Shown here: piece after piece, positions 13,620-25,581 of the stretch
How positions within the stretch are numbered: the first letter of the stretch is position 1
Layout: every line of letters begins with the position of its first letter
From: Heligmosomoides polygyrus polygyrus
Taxonomy: Eukaryota > Nematoda > Chromadorea > Rhabditida > Heligmosomidae
NCBI GenBank assembly: GCA_947396885.1
Contig: OX377202.1
Location: 32,603,407 to 32,667,406, forward strand
Reading direction: 5' to 3'
Length of the DNA stretch: 64,000 nt
Made by a program: the position numbers and the translations under genes
Notes under the pieces: generated by a model
Database searches by the model: none
What the model saw: only the letters and a program-made list of their open reading frames with translations
Told to the model about the DNA's origin: nothing

Positions 13620-16600
13620 ACTCTGATTCTAAAAAATTGATCGCCGGGTACTCGATTTTTAACATCTTCTGCAACACGAGTTCTCTTCCCCTTGAGTTAG
13701 CCTACAGGCTTTACCGTTCGTTGGTTACGGAGCGGCTAGTCCTTGTATTTCAATGGGGCCACGAATATTCCACTGACCGAAGTCTCACACCAAACAAAAC
13801 GATCCATGTTACGCTCAGGCAGCTGCTTGTTCATATATCAACTGACTACGACATTCCGTTACTTTTGTCCGATTGAACAAAGAAGGAAAACTTGTCACGG
13901 CATCCTAGATACATTTTCAGCATGACAACTGTGCAACCTGGTGTCAAAATGCGATTAATAAGCAGCCGTGCAACATGTGGCATTCTCGCTATAAGATTCA
14001 CGCCCTGCTGTAATCAGAGCGGTAGAATACTCAATGGAGATAGGGTACAAAATGACCGATGTGCTTCGACAGTGGTGCACCCACGTGATATTGCTTTCCC
14101 TGATGGACTGCACTTCACATCAAAGACATCAATCAAGGATCTTGCAGCGCTTGAAATGATCGCGGACATGAGGCAACACATGCAGTAGACATTGGAACCG
14201 ATACCGATTCGGATGATTAGAAACCGTCACTTTTTTCAAACCCGGTTGAAAGGATTGTGCAAATCATAGCATCCTTCAGAAGGGCCCGGATCTTGGGATG
14301 GTTCAGATTAGAGTAGCTTAAACAAATAGGATTTTCTTATGATCCGTAAAACTTATTTATCTTCAGATCTCGAATCGGATATATGAATCGGATAGGGCAC
14401 TAGATTTCTGGCCAAAATCGGTTATTTAATTATCCGAAAATTGGATCTGTTGAAAACCGCCACTATCTGAGTTGCCCTATGATCGGGATTTTCAAAAATA
14501 TTTCGTTCGCACAAACTTACAAACTGTTTCACCAGGGCTTAAAAAACGATGGATTCGAATTATCCGAATCCGCGTCTAATGCCTAATGTGCAGAAGCTCA
14601 AGGGTGAGGGAAAATTCGAGGACGTTCTTACTACGCTGGCAGAATCAAGGTGAAAGCCTTCGTGCCAACCACCGTGTGTTTTCAACTACATAGAAGAAAC
14701 CCCTTGTCAACCCAAAGGAGAATCTGGAAACGGCACTTAGGAGCCCAACGAGGCGAAATGAGAATATCACACTGTACATCACACTGTCACACTATCTAAA
14801 TCACCAATCGTTTTTCTGCAGCAAAGAATCTTATATGGAAGGTAAAAGTGAGGTGCTGCGGTAGGATTGCTACACTTAGAGTGTGCCTTCCTATGGCTCC
14901 TGTCGTAGTAAAAGTTCCACGCACTGCTCATTTACAACAAAAATCCTACTCCAAAGAGCATCGCGTGCTCCACTTACTCCGAAGACGATGTGTTAACCCT
15001 CGAAGATGCCAAAAAGAAAGTCTAGCACATTTCCTGAGAATCCGTGCCGCAGTAGGCTGCAGGCGGCTAATTTCAGACCTCTTGTGCAAAAGAGGAGAAG
15101 ACATTGTAACACGACCCTATTTTTGTAATGGCGTAGCAGCAGCAGCAGACAGTTAGTATGAAACTTCTGTGCAGTTTGGTGACTAGCGTAAACCTTCCTT
15201 TCCTAGAAGTCAGCTGTGCAGGCATTCTGTAAAACAGTTTTCAAGCGAGGCCTTGGAAAACAGCATTTGTTTGGAGATTTTTAAAGAAAGACTACGCGAC
15301 CGCTGCTTCTACATATGTGCACTAATGTGCACTAATAGGTCGCCCGGAAAGCTTAAAGCTTTAAAATAAATACAAATAATCAACCGGATCCCAGCTAACC
15401 ATTTGAATCTTGCAAGAACCTTCGTATCTGTGCCAAAGAAAGCAATCTTGGACGAATTTTCTAGCTATGAATAGTTTGGCTGTTGGAGATACCACTGCAC
15501 ACTAGATTTCTCTACACTTGTCGGGTTTTTTGCCCTACCGGATGTAAATGGATTAACAAGGCCGATAGCCAATCAAGGCACTGGATGCATTAGTGATCAG
15601 TTCACTTCACGTACCACTGGCTCTTTATGATGATCCCTTTTGCCCTTGCTGGAGCTCTCGATCAGGAAAACAGATTCGACAAGCAGCGTTTTCTTTTCTG
15701 GAACTGTCCTTAAGAACTTCAAAGAATTGTGTTAGGCATGCAGAATACCCAAAAAGAACTAAAACATTAAACTGCGAATGTTATGTAATAGTTTTTCACG
15801 ATCGACATCAAAATCTGCTATTTGGTGTCTTGGCATGAATGTTGAGGAAGTATTTCATGAAGCAGCAATGACATTTCTGTCATAGATCCTCTGCTCTGCT
15901 GTGACATAACAGTTTGAATACGATTTGTGATGCAAGCGCCGAGCATGGGCCAATGTTCATCAAGAAAGAACCTTCGGAAATAAGGTGTCTAGGCTGGTTC
16001 GTAAGTGCTGCATGTTCCTTCCAAGATTTCTCCTGACATTCCTGTCGATCATTCTCACTTCTTCTTCTTGTTCTTTTCGTGAGCGTTTAGACCTGAGCAG
16101 AAGCAGGGTCCGCAGCAGGGCCAAGCGTAGGGTTCGATTTTTGCTGAAAATTTACGACCTCCCCTCCGAAGCAGAATTCGTACGACCCTCCCTGTCTGTG
16201 CCACTATTTTATTCCTTATATATGTCTTGATTTCTTCAACGTTTTATGTGATTTTTGAACCATTTAATGGGTTCCTCTTTTCACGTGCGGCTTCAACATT
16301 GTAGAGAACGCTGAAGATAGGTCACTGAACAATACATGTTTTGAGAACACAATGAAATTCGATGGGTACTATTCAATATCACCGGCTGCCGCGTTGTGAC
16401 GCACCTACTGCCGCGCGTGGCGCCGCAGCGCCCCTTAGCGATTTAGCTCCTGCTTTGAAGAGACGGATTTCGTTTTCAGCAGTTATCTGTAAAGACCGCA
16501 TTGAGAAAAAGGGCAAGCGCCAGGAATGGAAACATTATGGAATTGGCTAGAACCAAAATATCAACATGGAGGCGAAAGTAAAAGAAAACCGCCATTTCCC

Positions 16601-17150
16601 TAAAAACGCCATCAAGATGGCCACAAGTTTGACTTTTCAGTTGTTTACACCGTTAGCTGTAGCTACTGATGACCATCCTAACGTAGCTTGTAGCAGAACT
16701 AGAGAAGTGTATATGGCTCACACGATATGTTGCATCTGTTTTGAAAAACCATCTGCCATACACCTGTCCAGATTGTTTGATTAATGGCAGAAATCCCATA
16801 TAAGTGGAATTATGCGGTAGACAGTTTAGTAACTGTCTTGGTTTGCTTTAAACAACCATTTTCTAAAGCAACAATCTCGATTGGTTACTCGTTCTGTTCA
16901 AGTTATGTTGGTTCCAAACTTACTTAATCAGCTGGAAACTAGATAATCCAATCCGCGACTCGTGCATGTATGTAGGTGAGTGCACCCGCACTATTCTGTG
17001 TTCTTACAACTTCGTTTGCTTTTCGAAAGGGTGATCAAATTCGTTGAGCGCAAGTCTTCCTTAGCGCAGTCTAGATTCTAAATTAGGGCGAATTCATTGC
17101 AATGAAAAATTCTGGCATTAATCTGTTATGGCTGAACGATCACAGAGGTG
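13620..17150. other. No recognisable gene or bounded element
   Basis: Open frames such as 14848-15156 and 15985-16230 match no family I know and have no supporting splice context. A GC-rich patch with many CGC/GCG triplets occurs near 16385-16440. I could not pair terminal repeats in this stretch. Confidence 0.35.
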
Positions 17151-17335
17151 GTCTAGTGTAGCGCGCCGTAGCCAGCTAGTAGAAAGCCGATACCCATCCA
17201 CGAAGACGCGGTGGTAATCGTATGTATCTTAACGAGACCTCAGAGGTCTTTGATACACTTGGCGATCAGGTGTGCCACTCCCTGCTAAAGGAGCGGAGGT
17301 GAGGAAAGAACGTCGCTCACAAAGCTATCGTTGCT

Positions 17336-18111
17336 TTGTTAGGTCCAGACGTCTGCAGCAAGTCAACGTGTGAAACTCTGCTCAACTTTTTCCGGAAAGG
17401 GAATGTACAGCATTTTGCAGCTCAAAGAAGACTTTGCTTTCATTTTGGTGCACGAGTCGGGGAGTCGTGCTCTACCCGCTTTTACGATGAACAGACGATT
17501 ACAGCAGACTTGTTCATTGAAGATATGCTAGAAATGGAGCGTAAGCCGCTTGAGAAGTACCCAAGATTCGGTGTTGGTGGGATTCTTTTTTTAATGGATA
17601 ACGCACAACGCATCGAGCGAAATGAACGCAGGAGACGATGAGAAAGGAGACTATCGAAATTGTGGTACATCCTGCATACTCACCAGATATCAGCCCTTGG
17701 AGCTGTGCAGCATTTAGAGGTCTTACTCCTTTTTCGACGAACAAACGATGCTGGCAACGCAAGGGGTTCAGTGCGCAATCGACGAATGGATCGGCAGCAG
17801 GCTAGCTTCTTTCAGGGAGAATGCAACCAACTCTCTGCTCAATCATTAGGCCTATGTCATACCGTTGCTCACCTCGAGCGAAGCCTAATGATAAGTTCCC
17901 AAATCGACCGCGCGAAGCTATGAGTCGATATGGGAGGCTATCATTAGGCTTCGCTCGGGGTGAGCGATTGTGTGACATAGGCCTTAGAGAAAGTTGTGGC
18001 CACAGATGGAGATTATATCGATTGACTACTCTTTGCATTATCTTGCTGTAATAATTTTTTAAATAAAAACGGTATGATAGCCTAGAAAATGAAAATTATG
18101 GGACATCCTAA
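17336..18111 (+). pseudogene. Second mariner relic (transposase remnant)
   Basis: Readable pieces of a mariner-type transposase: LLSFWCTSRGVVLYPLL (in a frame around 17430-17480, the V-W-W-x-x-x-G-V-V-x-x-E-L-L motif), DEQTITADLFIEDML (about 17489-17530), LMDNAQ (the H/D-N-A motif, about 17592-17610) and HPAYSPDISP (about 17670-17700, just before the lost third catalytic residue). The right end reads ATGGGACATCCTAA (to 18111) followed by TA, the complement of a TTAGG-type mariner terminus. I could not find the matching left end, and a MITE (17849-17983) has inserted into the 3' part. It is non-functional. Confidence 0.65.
17849..17983. repeat. 135-bp MITE with GGCCTATGTCATA ends
   Basis: The left end GGCCTATGTCATACCGTTGC is mirrored by the right end as the complement (GTGTGACATAGGCC, ending 17983). 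The inner part is also palindromic around GCTCACC and CGAGCGAAGCCTAATGATA. Flanking TTA trinucleotides on both sides (17846-17848 and 17984-17986) fit a TTA target duplication as made by PIF/Harbinger elements. A second member lies at 35654-36171. It carries no coding capacity. Confidence 0.7.
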
Positions 18112-18114
18112 TAA

Positions 18115-18468
18115 ATGGTACTGGAGAATTTTCTTTTATCTCATCCTGCAGACGTCTTTGGTGAATGCAAGGATATTGTTTTGAAAAACCTCCAAAAGAC
18201 CCCTCTTCTGCAATTCAAGGAACATGTGATTGAAAGATTGTTGAACGAGGAGAATAGAGGAGCTATCAAGATCCGTAAAAACAGAGTTCTAGAAAAGGTT
18301 ACTGACGACTCAGGAAGAACCCAGAAGAACTGTACAGGTTGCTATAAAAGACTGAGCAGGAGCCCAAGAGGTATTGCTAAGAAAGTTAAGAGAGTTCATA
18401 CGAAGTGTTCCAGTTGCGAAAAATATGTTTGTTTGAGTTGTTTCAACGACAGGAATTGTTCCTGTTGA
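18115..18468 (+). pseudogene. piggyBac-like transposase C-terminus
   Basis: The frame contains LLQFKEHVIERLLNEEN (end of the DDE transposase catalytic fold in piggyBac-like proteins), a basic linker, then a Cys-rich tail NCTGCYKRL, then KCSSCEKYVCLSCF and a final NCSC before the TGA at about 18466. The C-x2-C ... C-x2-C ... C-x2-C pattern is the zinc-ribbon that ends PGBD/piggyBac transposases and binds the transposon ends. The upstream catalytic part is missing; it is cut off at the right end of the mariner relic (TA at 18112-18113). A good acceptor, ATCCTGCAG at about 18143-18151, could alternatively make this the last exon of a domesticated gene. Confidence 0.55.
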
Positions 18469-18479
18469 ATGCATGCTTA

Positions 18480-20130
18480 TTATCATAATCACGCAGAGCC
18501 TAGGTCGTTTCATTTAGTTGTTTTATCCGAAAGTTGTGCATTAGTTCTTGTCTAGAAGTATGTATGTGCATTTACTGCGTCTCACTAGTGGGACAAGTTC
18601 TTGTCATGCTAGTTATGATAATCCAATCATTTTTCTGCCTACGTACACCTAACATTGACTTGTTTTCATAATTTACGAATTTGAAAAGAAAATCGATTAA
18701 AGCATCAATTAAAAAGCTTTTAACAAAACTCCTTCGTACATTCAAATGAGTGTACATCGTCGCGGATGTGTGAAGGGAATACTGATTTTTCAACGCTTCA
18801 AAGTAAAGATTTTCTGGCGGCAGTGTTCCAACCATCACTGCTGTTTCTGCGGATTTTTTTCCAGGAAGTCATGGACACGACACATTTTTCTATCCGAAGG
18901 AGCGACTTCTGCATCTGGAACTGTGCTCTGAATTTGTACTATATAAAATTTCGAGTGTTATTTACTGACGACGGCTTAAGCGCTTTCCCTATAAAACTTT
19001 TTTTGAAGCGCTCTTCGAATCAATTGCGAAGCGGCAAACGATAAGAAAGAAAACAAGAAATAAGAACAAGAAATAAGAAAACATCGAAAAAGCCTAAGAG
19101 GCCTACAAAAATCTATGCCCTGTGTATCATACAGCAAAAAACAAGCTTCTACGCGGTGATGACGGACCTGCGATGACGATATAATTAAGATCGTGTACAA
19201 AATTCTCGATTTTCATGAAAAATTATTTTTTAGCCGAAGCAGACCACCCATACGAATAAAAGTCTACCACAGAAATTTCCAATCTTGATCAATGCACAGT
19301 GAAAAATCATAATTTCCTGGATCGAGCAGGTTGAATCGAACTCTGGTCGACTTCGCATCAACGTCATCGGAGCATAAAATTGAACGTTCACAAAAAGGTT
19401 CGTAACTCGACAAGTTTTTCGAATTTTGAAAATTCTTAAAAGTATTTCGAAAACTAGAAGAAAGGCGCTTTCACACCATGCAAGAATCGTTTTCTGAAAA
19501 AGAGGTCTTCGTACGCGGCGGACGGTTCAAATTTGAGCGCAAAAATTGAAGTGACAAAATTGTTTATAACTCGGTAAGTTTTTCGCAGTTTCAAAATTCA
19601 GCTGCCTTTTTACAATCTGAAGGAAACAGGAAGGGAAAGACCTGAGGCAGATATTGCCTGCCTCTTCAACAGCACACCACGGGTTCTAAGCCTGATATTC
19701 TTATGATCTGGAGTGGCGTTTTCCTTTCCAAAGGGTGATCTATCTACACAGCGAAAGTAGGACCACAGAGTTAGAGATGACATCAGAGCGAGGAACACAT
19801 TCCGATACAGCCACGACCGTGGAGTAAAACAGCGAAGCCCTCTTATCGTTAGAAAAAAATAATTCAGGATAATCCTAAATTGCTTCTCTGAGCTCTGTTT
19901 TATCTTTGCAAAATTTTATAGACTCTCATCATATATCAAGCTGCAGTCGGTTGATTCAGAACTTTTGAAAGTAATTTGAACAGTCTTGTTAGTAGGGCAA
20001 TGCCGGGTCGATGGAGATGTGCAGAATGCTATGTCATATTGTTTGATGTGAAGTGATGAGATCTTTGAAAATCCGAACAACAGAATCTGTCCTGACCTGC
20101 ATGGGAGCCCTAATTTATCACAGGGAAAGC
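18480..20130. other. AT-rich spacer with a diverged tandem repeat
   Basis: No gene is visible. Two related blocks occur: GTAACTCGACAAGTTTTTCG near 19400 and TATAACTCGGTAAGTTTTTCG near 19565. Each is followed by GA/AG-rich sequence and spaced about 165 bases apart, suggesting an old tandem or dispersed repeat. Confidence 0.4.
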
Positions 20131-20138
20131 TGAAGCCG

Positions 20139-21229
20139 ATGGATAAGAATGAAGTTCGGAGGCGACGTGCACTCGCAAAGCCCGGCGGGTGTGAGAGGTA
20201 TGCGAGGGTCCCTGATGCGAGGAACGTAAGCAGGACCAGCGTGGTTACGCTAAATGTGGATACGTTGGGGGGCCACTCGTGCGAGTTGGTAGAAGCACTG
20301 CAGCGAAGAAGAGTTGATTTCTGTGCGGTGCAGGAGACGAGGTGGTCCCGTCGCAAGTCAAGGGACATAGGACGTGGCTTCAAAGCCGTCCTCTGTGGAA
20401 GTCCCTGGACCACCATTGATGTCGGAATAATCGTCTCCGAACGATTTCGTGACTCGATTGTAAGGGCAGCGCGACAGGAGGTACATCCGCCTCCTGCTGG
20501 AGGGCGTGGCGCCAGGAAGTGAACCGCTGTTCTGCAGACCGGAAACTTTTGTTTTGCGTGTCAAAGGTTTTGTAAGGCAGCCGTTGGAGGTGGGCGAGTA
20601 AGGGGGATGAGAGGAAGATCATACGCCCCCCAGCAGGGGCGGATGTACCTCCTCACCGTCCCCCGATTGTAAGGGTCGAGCGCATTGACGATCGATTGAT
20701 GAAGCTCGTTGTCGCCGCTAAGGAGCGACTCTACCACTTCTTCTCTGCGTATGCTCCACAGACTGGCTGCTCCGATCAAGCCAAGGATGAGTTTTGGTAC
20801 CTGCTTGATGAGAAGACAGCAGAGGTACCGTCGAAAGATGTCGTCATAGTCGCTGGTGACCTTAATGGGCACGTAGGTGCCACGAAGAACGGGTACAGCT
20901 GTCATGATGGTTTCGGATACGGGTCTCGTAACCCTGATGGTGGGCGTATTTTTGAGTATGCGGATTCGCATAGCCTCACCATTGTGAATACCTTCTTCCA
21001 AAAACGCGACTCACTCCTTATCTCATACTACAGTGGGAGTACCAAGACTCAGATAGATGTTGTCCTTGTGAGAGATCGCGACCGGAGTCTTGTCACAGAC
21101 GTGAAGATCGTGCCGTATGAGACGGTCGCCCCACAGCATCGACCGCTGATCTGCACTCTGAAGATCGCCCCTCCGAGGCTGAAGCAAGTGAGCGATGCGG
21201 TGCACCAAGAGTCAAGTGGTGGCGGATGA
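20139..21229 (+). pseudogene. RTE endonuclease, frameshifted
   Basis: The frame from 20139 to about 20522 shows the first endonuclease motifs (LNVDTLGG; QETRW with the catalytic Glu; GIIVSERFRDSIV). The rest resumes in another frame from 20696: FFSAYAPQTG, VVIVAGDLNGHVG (catalytic D/N motif, about 20844-20880), GGRIFEYAD, then IDVVLVRDRD (about 21050-21085). The final SDH motif is degraded (VAPQHRPLICTL, about 21125-21160, keeps the H). This APE-like nuclease nicks target DNA for target-primed reverse transcription. Confidence 0.82.
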
Positions 21230-21825
21230 GAGAGAAGGAAGCAGCTATAATTTCTCGTTTTCGGTTACCGACAGTTGACAACTGTCGACGAAACTTGGTA
21301 GAAGGCGACCGACGCGATTCGTCAGGCCGCACAGTCGGAACTCGGCATTACGAAGTCTGGCCGACGGAAGATCGACAAGCAGACATGGCTGTGGACAAAC
21401 GACGTGGGAGCAAAACTTCGAGAGAAGAAGTCGCTTTATCATGTGTTTCTCGGCGAAAAGCCGATAACTGGCGGAAGTACCAAGAAGCGAAGAAAGCTGC
21501 AAAGAGGACCGTGGCTGTTGCAGAAGCCACTCATTATGGAGATGTCAACGAGAAGGTCAAGTCACGCGATGGTGAGCGTTATCTGTACCGACTTGCAAAG
21601 TTGCGCCGTCGGCAGACCGGGGATATTGAGAAGTTTTTCGGCATCAATGATGAGAACGGCATCTTCTCATGGACCGCAAGAGGGCATGAAGCGATGGCGC
21701 GATTACTTTGAGGAAATCTCATTGAATTCACTGAATCTCACTGAATTTTTTCATTCAGTCATCCCTTCAACGGCTCCAACCCACGGCCTCGTTCAGAAGA
21801 TCACCGGGAGGAGATTGAAGCGGTT

Positions 21826-22400
21826 TTGAAGAAGATGAGGCCAGGCAAAGAAACTGGGCCCGAGGACGTGGCAGCTGATTTATGGAAGTTCAAGTACTGG
21901 TACCCTGCTGAGTGGTTGGCGAAGTTCTTTAATCAGGTTGTGGCGGAAAAGAAAGTCCCTGAGTGTTGGCGCCAAAGTAGGACAATTCCGATTTGGAAGA
22001 AGGAGGGCAGTCTTGCAAACTGCTCCAATTATCGTCCGATTCGCTTGCTTTCGCACAGCATGAAGATCTTTGAGCAAATTGTCGATGAACGAATTCGGGA
22101 TGTCGTCCAGCTTTCCAACAATCAGTGCGGCTTCGTGGTGGCTGTGGCGCCGTTGATGCCATACACACCGCCCGCGTACTGATAGAGAAACATCGCGAGA
22201 AACAGAAGTCAGTGCATATCGCCTTTCTCGACTTGGAGAAGGCCTTTGACCGCTTAATCTCGCTTGCGATGGTACGGCCACGTTCTGCGTGGAAAGAAGA
22301 CAGCGTCCGCAAGACAGGCCTTAATTTTGAGGTAATAGGAAAACGGCCGAAAGGGCGCCCGAAGCAGCGCTGGGGTGATACGTTACATAAGACTTGAAAG
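21826..22400 (+). pseudogene. RTE reverse transcriptase, deleted core
   Basis: The frame from 21826 begins KKMRPGKETGPEDVAADLWK, the RTE finger motif, and continues with CWRQSRTIPIWKKEG and NYRPIRLLSHSMKIFE to a frameshift near 22130. The next frame gives FLDLEKAFDRL (palm motif A with the catalytic Asp, about 22228-22258), then jumps directly to SVRKTGLNFEVIGKRPKGRP and QRWGDTL at the protein's very end. The YADD motif and thumb are absent. The deletion junction lies near 22255-22275. Confidence 0.82.
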
Positions 22401-23156
22401 TAGCTGGTGTCCACCCTGATTTAGCGCTGGATCGGTCGGAAAAGGTGGCATCATGACACCAGAATAGCGGACCCGCCACGAAGCGGGACAAACGCTGAAG
22501 AAGAAGAATACCACCAGCATGACTGGTTCCATGCCATTTCTGCTGGCGTCTCATTCCTATATACGGGAGATTGCTGTTCGGTCCCGCGTTTTGGCACACA
22601 ACTCGCATTTTGGCACAAACGGAAGAAAGACATGCGTGTCTCGAAATGAACGTCCCTGGCCACTGCTCATCCTATGATTTTCTGCAAAAATCTAGCACGC
22701 TTCCAACGTTGTTTCTTTCCGGGATTACGTTTCTACTGTCAAAACCTAGCACTTGATGTCAAAATCGCTATTGTCAGCTGTGTGCCTTCCCAAAGGTGTT
22801 CAGCTCGGTTTGTTTTTTGAAACTGCAGCAACTTCATTATTTTGTAGTGCCCTAATAAAAGACCAGCTTAGAGCGAAAGCTAGAAACAAGTCTGAACCTT
22901 GTGCAAACGAGGGATCATTGTGAAATATGGGGGAAGGATTTGAGGAAGTGACCTAATAGCTCGCAATGAAATACGACTCTCTCTAAGTGACAAAAGTGGA
23001 GTGTTCGTGATTTGTCCGAGACTCCTTGATTGGTATGTAGATATCAGAGCACCACCTCGCTGACCATACGGTGTACCTGTTTATTTATTTATTTGTTGCC
23101 AATCCAACCACGCACTATTAGAACTGTACGCGGATTCTTCAGAGAGACAATTTCAT

Positions 23157-23910
23157 ATGCAATGCCACAGGCTAAACGCTGCTTGGAAATCTGTTGCTGA
23201 ATCGGCTAGCCTAGATAAGCGATTTATCCAGAGGCTGAAGCTTGCAGCTTGCCCTGTTTTCTATCATCTGGTCAAAACGCATAAATTGTCTGAAGAAGAG
23301 AAACTCTTTGAATGCAGACGGATACAAAATCCGGCCCATCATAAGCTGTGTTGACGGACCGACCGACCGCATCTCCTGGTTCCTTAACAAAATTATCGGC
23401 CAGCTTCTCAGCTTCACACCATCACATCTGATAAACACGGAACAGTAAGATCTAGCACTCTTCAGCAAAATTGTGTGATTGAATCATTTGACGCCACTGC
23501 GTTGTACACCAACGTAGATAACAACGCTGCTCTAAAGGCACTTTCAGAGATGCTAGATGAGCATGAAGGACAAATTATTACGTTAAGTTTGAGCAAGTCA
23601 CACATAATGATGCTGGCACAAGAATGCTTAAAGAATGTGTTCAAGCGGGAAATATTTCGCGCAGCGTAGAGGACTTGCTATGGGACAGTGTTTAGCTCCA
23701 ACTCTGGCGATCTGCTTTATGAGCAGAATTGAACAACCAGTACTGAAGCGTTATCCCATAATGTGCTGTCGATATATTGATGGCTGTTGTATAATAACGA
23801 CAACTCACGATCAGTCCGAAATGGATGAGTTGTTCAACATCCTCAATGTACAATCTCAGTACATAAAGTCACCCGAAAAACTGGCTACCTTATCTGAGCA
23901 CTCAGGTTAG
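23157..23910 (+). pseudogene. Penelope-like reverse transcriptase remnant
   Basis: The segment FYHLVKTHKL (about 23259-23288) followed by IRPIISCVDGPTDRISWFLN (about 23329-23390), ESFDATALYTNV (palm motif A, about 23478-23515), RRGLAMGQCLAPTLA (motif B, about 23670-23710) and CRYIDGCCII (motif C, about 23767-23800) is the order of Penelope-like element RTs. The normal YRYIDD catalytic pair here reads IDG: the second Asp is Gly. There are frameshifts near 23330 and 23660 and stops in between. The RT would copy the element's RNA from a nicked target end. Confidence 0.8.
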
Positions 23911-24120
23911 GGTATCAAACGGCGTTTTTAATGTAAAGTGGTATCGTAAAGGCAGCTCTAAGAACATCCTAGTCCATGCAAAATCCGCTGACTCTTGACG
24001 ATGAAGTTGTGCCAATATACCAGGAAGCAATATAAAGCGGCTCCTCGTTCGCAATAGGCTTTACGATCGCTCATACATAATGTGAGACTGCCTGGTTTGC
24101 CCGTTTGGAAGGAGTAGAGA

Positions 24121-24474
24121 GTGTGCGCACTCTACCAAATTCAGTGTTTAACCTGTGGCGAGCTATACATAGGTGAAACAGGGAGGGCACTAAGTGTTCG
24201 TATCAGTGAACATCTAGCTGGTAAGCAGAAGCGGAGCTTAATAAAGTGCACTGCGTTGGTATGTGGAAGTGAGATTGGAGCTAGAAAGACTCTAGAGGCC
24301 TTTTGGATTCGAGAGCGTAGTCCAAAGATGAGCAACCGAAACGAGTGCATTTTGATCACCAGTGACTTTTTGCGTTCATTCCGTTGTGTGCGATATGATA
24401 CCAAGACCAAGTACTTCTATAGCTTAACATCACTGCAGATTTATACTTGGTGGGTCTCATTTGCTCTACGGTAG
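24121..24474 (+). pseudogene. GIY-YIG endonuclease of Penelope-like element
   Basis: CALYQIQCLTCGELYIGETG (about 24124-24183) carries the Y-x-C-x-x-C-x-x-x-YIG core, with a first-strand Tyr and the Y-I-G motif. RALSVRISEHL (Arg/His motif) follows, and further on RKTLEAFWIRERSP with the metal-binding Glu. This is the Cys-containing GIY-YIG domain at the C-terminus of endonuclease-positive Penelope-like elements, which cuts the target site. About 210 bases of scrambled sequence separate it from the RT, matching their usual order but with decay. This frame itself is uninterrupted. Confidence 0.8.
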
Positions 24475-24909
24475 TCCAATAACTGAGCTTTCACTCAGTG
24501 CTGGTGGAACAACGGTGGGTTCGGTTTGCCTCAGCAGGATTCATCTTGGCACTCTTAGGAATTCGTTAGAACTGGCTGAGTTGGAAACCTAACGAGGAAG
24601 GTCAAAGAGGTCATCGTGGAGTTTCTCAAAGCGACCTATATAGGGTTGTAGGGCGTTGTCTGGGAAGCACCATAGTGGTTTCCAAATTTCCTGCGGACCT
24701 CTGGGTAGGTCAAAAATTGCAAAAAAACTGTACCGCTTCAGTGCGGGCCGATAACGCAAAACTGACGCCTGGAATACCCTTGTCGTGCCCACAAATAGTC
24801 CTGCAAAAGGTTTGGAGCTTCAACCACTGCTAGAACCTAGGAATTGATTAATTCCTAATTGAAGCGAGACGGCGCATTCACGGGAGGCGCGCGCCACTAG
24901 GTCACCAGC

Positions 24910-25000
24910 GACTGGATTGCCGAGTGGTTAGCGTGGCGGGCTTGCGGGAGAGAGGTCGAGGGTTCGGTTCCGGCGGTGTGGTTTCTGCACTGCTGGGCGC
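24910..25000 (+). repeat. tRNA-like SINE head (Ser/Leu-like boxes)
   Basis: TGCCGAGTGGTTAGCG (around 24917) is a near-perfect A box and GGGTTCGGTTCCGG (around 24960) a near-perfect B box. There is no cloverleaf acceptor stem, so this looks like the head of a tRNA-derived SINE or a tRNA pseudogene rather than a working tRNA. It is a different family from the abundant SINE elsewhere in the window. Confidence 0.5.
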
Positions 25001-25541
25001 ACATCTTGCGTTTTTGCCACCGTGAAGTGCTTTTCTGTCACGACTAGGTGTCATATTCGATTTCTAACCCTGATTTCAACCTTCTGTTATACGATTTTCT
25101 TCAAACACAAGTCACGCTTATGAATATGCAATGAACTGTTTAACAGTTGTGGTAACGTTCTATAAAACACGCGAAGCAAAGCAGCTTCTGACACCAGCAG
25201 CAGCGGATAAATGCCAAGGAACAGCAGCCGGAAACTTCCTGGCAGGACGTGTCGACAGGCACTTCATCGAAGGCGTAGTCCGCCGGTGTTGAGAAGTGCC
25301 CCGGATGCGTGTCCACATATCCAGCTGCCACCCACGCGCGCTACATGTAAGCATGCGCTGCTCGTCTGCTCAAGCATGTGCACCTTGTTTAGGAAGTTTT
25401 CATGTTATGTACATATGTGTTGTATGTTTCACATACACCATATTACTTTTGGAAATGTTTCTTGTCTTGATCTATTGTGAGCATAATCGACATGCATTGA
25501 TTTGATCTACCATGAATTTACCTGCATCGACTTCTGGAATG

Positions 25542-25549
25542 TATATAAG
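25542..25549 (+). promoter_or_regulatory. TATA box before a clean first exon
   Basis: TATATAAG lies 33 bases before the ATG at 25582. Transcription would start about 25-30 bases downstream of the box, leaving a very short 5' UTR. Nearby GAATG/GTGCATTAA sequence shows nothing else I can name. Confidence 0.45.
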
Positions 25550-25581
25550 ACCGGTTTCCACCAACGTGCATTAATTGTGAA

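Larger units (their letters stand above)
20139..22510 (+). mobile_element. RTE-type LINE with internal RT deletion
   Basis: The order is an RTE-type endonuclease (VVTLNVDTLGG, CAVQETRWSRRKSRDIG), a linker, an RT amino-terminal part (NYRPIRLLSHSMKIFEQIV; HIAFLDLEKAFDRL) and then directly the RTE carboxy-terminal end (GKRPKGRPKQRWGDTL and a WHHDTRIADP-like end). RTE elements normally have a few hundred residues between the last two blocks, including the YADD catalytic motif and the thumb; here they are gone. The element ends near 22510 in a GAAGAAGAAGAAT run, matching the short simple 3' tails of RTEs. It is inactive, and at about 2.4 kb shorter than a complete RTE (about 3.2 kb). Confidence 0.85.

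Noticed and set aside
24912..24985. Functional tRNA gene
   Set aside because: A and B boxes are good, but no acceptor stem or proper anticodon arm forms, so it is more likely a SINE head.
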